A stretch of 64,000 nucleotides of DNA, taken from positions 8,321,001-8,385,000 of the forward strand of contig WPIO01000007.1 in NCBI GenBank assembly GCA_009760855.2. The letters are read 5' to 3'. This document shows, piece by piece, positions 60,094 to 64,000 of this stretch. The stretch's first letter is position 1, and each line of letters starts with the position of its first letter. The notes beneath the pieces are model-generated. The model saw only the letters and a list, made by a program, of their open reading frames with translations. It ran no database searches and was not told where the DNA came from. The translations under genes and the position numbers were made by a program. This stretch comes from Cristatella mucedo (lineage: Eukaryota > Bryozoa > Phylactolaemata > Cristatellidae).

Positions 60094-62358
60094 GTAAATT
60101 TTGTAAATGAGATGTTCGATTTGAATGTGGTTTGCTTTTCCACTTGCCAAAATTATTGTACGCGAATAATCTGTTGCTATGTAGGATCAGAAGCAGAAAG
60201 CAAAATCTTGTTTATTGTGGCTTTCAATTATTTCAACCTTGCTTTTGACCTGATTATTTAGTATAGGTTATTATTAGTAAGTGTTTTTTGGAGTAGTGTG
60301 TATTCAGAATGACAATGAGTTTAGGGTGTTGCCCATGATTTTCCCTCCTTGATAGTTTAGATTGTTGTATCTTGGACCACCCACAATGAGGGAAGCTATA
60401 CGGCTCCCTGTCGGTGCAAATGATGTCTGAAGAGCTGCACAGCTGTAGCATAATCCCTTAAATCTGACATCTCTGTTAATCCTGGTAGTTAGCATTACTT
60501 CCACATATTGTGCTCCTCCTATGCTAGGATACATACAAGTGCTTTGCCCCGAATCAACAAACTCCAGTTTCCTATTCATACAGTGCTTGTTGCTGGCCCA
60601 ACATAGTGGCTGGCATATTTTATTAGTTTGTGAATAGTCTCCACTCGTATGCCTTATGTAAATAACCAAGATATTTTTGCTCATTGCCTTCTTTGAAATT
60701 ATTCTGTTGTTGCCAGACTTATTATCTCACTTTAAAAAACTTGTTTGCATCTTTCCTTGTCGTTGCTTTCCCAACGGTTTCTAGTTGTATTGCTTCTCTC
60801 AATACTTTGTGAACTTGTTTCCCAGTTTTTCTTGTCTTGCCCAGTACGCTTACTTAGGTAGCTGGACTTGATTTCCACAGAGCTTTATTTGTAGCTTTTA
60901 GCCGTCTTTGCTTTTCAGTCGAGTCATGTGCAAAAACTGTTGGAAATTATTTTGTTTCAAAACTGACCTTTTCAATTACTTCACTGTAATCATGATTATC
61001 ATGTTTAACCTGCATGATTTTCACTATATACTCTCTCATGTCGTCCTTGTATGCTTTCTCATCAACTCTGGCAAGAAGATGGCAATGCATTTACCTTGTG
61101 GCCTGCCATAATTACGCTAATTTAAGGTTTTACTTTGAATTGGTGTAATTTTCCCCATTCGATCCACTCACAATTCCGTTGTGTTTGTAATGGAATTCAC
61201 TAGCTCTCGTGGCAGAGTGCCGTGACTAATCATGAGCTCTCCTGTGTCAGAGAAGTCTAGCTCTTCTGTGAGCTCGGCAATCTATAGTGTCTTTCTCTGG
61301 CTTCCAATCTATTTACTATATTCTTGTTCAGCTTTCGTAATCCATTGGCTGGTAGATAACTAGCATAGTAATCAATCCCGATGAGCTCTTTTCAAGCGGT
61401 GTAGTTGTGCAGCCACTATGCGCAACCACACTTTAGACATTTTGTCACTTGTGCAATCAGTGACCAGGGCAGCTGATTTACTTAAAAATGAGTTTTGCAT
61501 TTCTGTTAGGTATACGATGTGATAGTTAATAAGTACCAACAAGCCACTTGACCACCAGAGGCACTTTTAAATTTTTGGGCCAAACAAGTAAGCACAACAA
61601 TCACGGTAGCCTTAACAGTTTCTGGCATACCAATATGCCAGCCAAACCTAAGGGCCGACAATGTACTTGAGAGTCGTTTTCCCTTATCCAAGCCCGCTTA
61701 CTCTAAATATAGCTCCTTGTACTTACTCGTCGCCTGCTATGCCATTTCATCACTTTTCGCCAAAACAATTTAGTTTTCCTATGGAGTTGTGAAAAAGTGT
61801 GACTTTAAGGGTCATTTAAATGTCTAAAATGAGATTGCATGACCGAGAGCTACTTTTGAGGATCTCTACAGATAAGGCAGGTGTTGTTCTAAATACGAAC
61901 GGTGGTTCTTTTGGCTGTGAGTTTCTGCAAAAGTTCCAAAGGCTATTAAAACCTGACGGGCATTATCCTATTCTCCACAAAACATTAGCATAGAATCTGC
62001 CATTCAAATGTCTCCCATCGAGTCATGCTAATGATGGCATATCATTTGACTATTATGCTTGCCCCTGCGAGTTTCCGAAATTCATGTCCAACCCTTTAGA
62101 AAAGTTTTTATTTGCTTTAGTCTATATGTGCGAGGCAGTGCGGGACATGTGCTTTTGTGAAAATAAGCTGATGGCCAACCAGGCTGAGACTTCCTTTGGT
62201 CTCCAGCTAACTATGATGGTGCCTACTATACTATTTGGTAAAACACGGTCATTGATCGTTAGCATGTCTATTTCGTGTCTCTAGTTACATTGCTGCTTCA
62301 GACGTTCTAATTGTTGTCTCACTTTTTCCTGTGATTTGTCTGAAACTTTAATTTATAG
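60094..62358. other. Intron DNA; one unexplained minus-strand frame
   Basis: A 126-codon minus-strand frame (60,684-60,304) contains YPSIGGAQYVEVMLTTRINR and ALQTSFAPTGSRIASLIVGG. I do not recognise it and see no splice sites that would favour it. A plus-strand frame with LRISTDKAGVVL (61,850-61,900) is similarly unplaced. A phase-1-to-phase-2 exon of the macrodomain gene is expected here but not found. Confidence 0.35.
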
Positions 62359-62522
62359 TCTTACTACTTTAGATATTCTGCCATCAAAAAATGAAAATGT
62401 GAGCATTCACATCTTTTGCAAGGACCTGACACCCAATAATCTGACTAAATCGCTGAAAACTGCACTGGAAAAGGCTGAGTCTTTTCAGGCCAAATCTGTC
62501 TCGATTGCTACAAGCAAAACAG
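62359..62522 (+). CDS. PARP14-like gene, last visible exon
   Basis: Acceptor TTTAATTTATAG, phase 2; 54 codons; donor G|GTTAGT, phase 1. The peptide (TTLDILPSKNENVSIHIFCK, NLTKSLKTALEKAESFQAKS, VSIATSKTG) has the helix-strand order of a macrodomain second half: the run AKSVSIATSKTG can be laid over SSIAFPAIGSGK of the 48,361 exon. The F-P-A-I-G core is replaced by A-T-S-K-T-G, so if it is a macrodomain it is degenerate. The gene must continue past the window, where WWE and PARP catalytic domains would be expected. Confidence 0.5.
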
Positions 62523-63394
62523 GTTAGTGTTGAAGCCTGTGTGATGCATCTTATATAGCCACTTCTATTCGTTGTGCATTCTGCCAGCTCTCTCTTGCTT
62601 GGCATCTTCATGTGCCTTGATCAACTGATGTGATTGCTCTTTTTGCTTCATGCTTGTTTGCTGTTAGCTCTATCAAGCTCATGTGACCGCCTAGATTGGT
62701 CTGGTCAAAGAGGTGACTCAGTCGCCTTTTGTGTCTGCACTGTACTTGACCCCTAGCCTTGAAGCCACAGATGCTTAAGACAATAAGGGGTTTTATCAAT
62801 ATCCTTTCAACAAGGATCTCACTTTTTGTAATCTCTTTTAGCAATCTGGCGATACTAAGAGGGTGCAAGCACCTTTGCATTTGCTGTTTTTCACTCAAGG
62901 GGTGTCAAGAAACTGCTAATACAATTAGTATAGCAATTGAATATTTGTTTAAGATACCCTTCAAAAGACAAACATATTAGCAATGAGATCGGAGGTTCTG
63001 AAGACTTCCACATGAAAAATAGTTATGCAAACCGTGTCTAACCGACATGTAAACCGGAAGCAACATCTCTGCCAATAGAAAATTTATCGATCTTAGCATC
63101 ATATGGTACTTTGTATCTCCACTTGTTGAGCCTTGATAGATCGAGGTGCACGTGTAAAACTTGCTGAAGGGCATTCTTGTAACTTTAATGTAGATTCATT
63201 TTCTGTGTAACTTTATGCCTTGTAGATTATATAGCCTGACTTATATTGCATGTATCAGACTGAAATCTTAAGTGCAAGTTTAACGCTGCTTGTACCACTT
63301 GGTTCTAAATCATTTCTTATATCGGTTGGATAAATGTGTGTGTACATGCCATCAAACTTACTTTATTCGCTGCCATCACTGTCATTGCTGTAGC
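62523..63394. other. Intron or downstream DNA without a recognised feature
   Basis: No frame above background or known repeat. Confidence 0.4.
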
Positions 63395-63454
63395 ACGAGT
63401 CTGTCGAGTTAGCACATAGTGTGATGAGCAAGCAATCCCTGTGATGGTCTAGCA
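63395..63454 (+). mobile_element. LINE A copy, left part (before the hAT insertion)
   Basis: AGTTAGCACATAGTGTGATGAG and TGTGATGGTCTAGCA align with the reverse complement of 24,070-23,990 (GTTAGCTCCTTACCTGATGATCC, TGTGATGATCTAGC). The copy is interrupted by the hAT element. Confidence 0.6.
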
Positions 63455-63638
63455 CAGCGGTTCTCAACCTCTGAGTCGCCCTTTGGGTGTCGAATGACCC
63501 TTGGGCAGGGGGTCGCCTAAGATCATCTGAAAACACGCATTTCTACATTTCGCACACAATAATTTTAGGGTCGGAGGTCGCCACAACATGACAAACTGTA
63601 TTAAATGGCCACGGCATTAGGAAAGTTGTGAACCACTG
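63455..63638. mobile_element. SPIN-like non-autonomous hAT element (184 bp)
   Basis: Ends CAGCGGTTCTCAACCTCTGAG and (reversed) CAGTGGTTCACAACTTTCC are hAT terminal repeats. Inner blocks CCTTTGGGTGTCGAATGACCC, CAGGGGGTCGCCTAAGATCATC, GGTCGCCACAACATGA, AACTGTATTAAA and GGCATTAGGAA occur in the same order as in the SPIN ('Space Invaders') short elements known from vertebrates and some invertebrates. Flanks GTCTAGCA (63,447-63,454) and ATCTAGCA (63,639-63,646) match at 7 of 8 bases: an 8-bp hAT target duplication of the usual nTCTAGnn form. No transposase gene is present; it depends on an autonomous relative elsewhere. The family call is from memory of the consensus. Confidence 0.85.
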
Positions 63639-64000
63639 ATCTAGCAGATCGCTTCTCTAGCTTCTTTGTCAGGAATGTAGACAAGATCCGGAGTCCATCC
63701 CGAAGATAGCAGCACCCCCTGGAATGCTGTCCCTCAATTCCACATAGCACCTCAATGTCTACATTCAAGCAGGTCACTCGTGACCTAATCCTGAAGTTCA
63801 TATCCCAATCAAAGAAGGCAACTAGTCATTTGGACCATTTTTTACCGTTCTACTTCTAGGATGCATTGATCTGCTACTCCCATGTATAGCTAACGTCGTA
63901 AATATGTTATTAGCCTCGGGTCATGTCCCAGCACCTTTCCAAAAGGATGTAGTCAGGCCACTGCTCAAGAAAGCCACACAAGACCAAGAGAACTTGAGCA
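63639..64000 (+). mobile_element. LINE A copy, right part, running off the window
   Basis: TCGCTTCTCTAGCTTCTTTGTC, AATTCCACATAGCACCTCAATGTCTACATTCAAG and the frame with VRPLLKKATQDQENL at the end are the plus-strand equivalent of 24,000-23,640. It reaches the RT fingers at the window edge. Confidence 0.85.

Overview
This window looks like nuclear DNA of an invertebrate animal. The signs are a multi-exon gene with GT/AG introns, dozens of fragments of LINEs of the L2/CR1 superfamily, tRNA-derived SINEs, hAT and Tc1/mariner-type DNA transposons, and long dinucleotide microsatellites. No operons, Shine-Dalgarno sites, tRNA clusters or CRISPR arrays are visible. The species cannot be told from the sequence alone. 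All domain calls are from reading the translations by eye; no search was run.

Positions 1-3,600 are AT-rich and hold a decayed DNA-virus-like (Polinton/Maverick- or adintovirus-like) insertion. It has a fibre-like repeat protein on the + strand and the N-terminal part of a polymerase-associated protein on the - strand, separated by a LINE fragment. A short GC-rich stretch and a degenerate plant/alga-type CCCTAAA array follow (4,020-4,210), so 1-4,300 differs from the rest of the window.

Positions 4,300-25,200 are mostly repeats: many copies of LINE family A (3' end with a GCGC...GCGC stem and an ATT tail) and family B (3' end with a TCCGTCTGTAACTCCACAAAG motif). There is also a degraded R2/NeSL-type LINE with a restriction-like endonuclease domain (13.4-15.0 kb) ending against a TA microsatellite.

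Positions 25,258-62,522 hold the main cellular gene, on the + strand. Its exons can be joined by splice-site phase into part of a PARP14-like macrodomain protein: two short exons, one very large exon (31,494-32,945) with KH-like modules, three phase-0 exons that build one macrodomain (38,013-48,576), and two further short exons. The start and the expected WWE/PARP end are not seen. The introns carry LINEs, SINEs, a solo LTR, a Tigger-like element and microsatellites. A separate minus-strand terminal exon (49,988-50,248) lies inside one intron.

The last kilobase holds a 184-bp hAT element closely resembling the SPIN ('Space Invader') non-autonomous family, with a 7/8 target-site duplication, nested in a LINE A copy.
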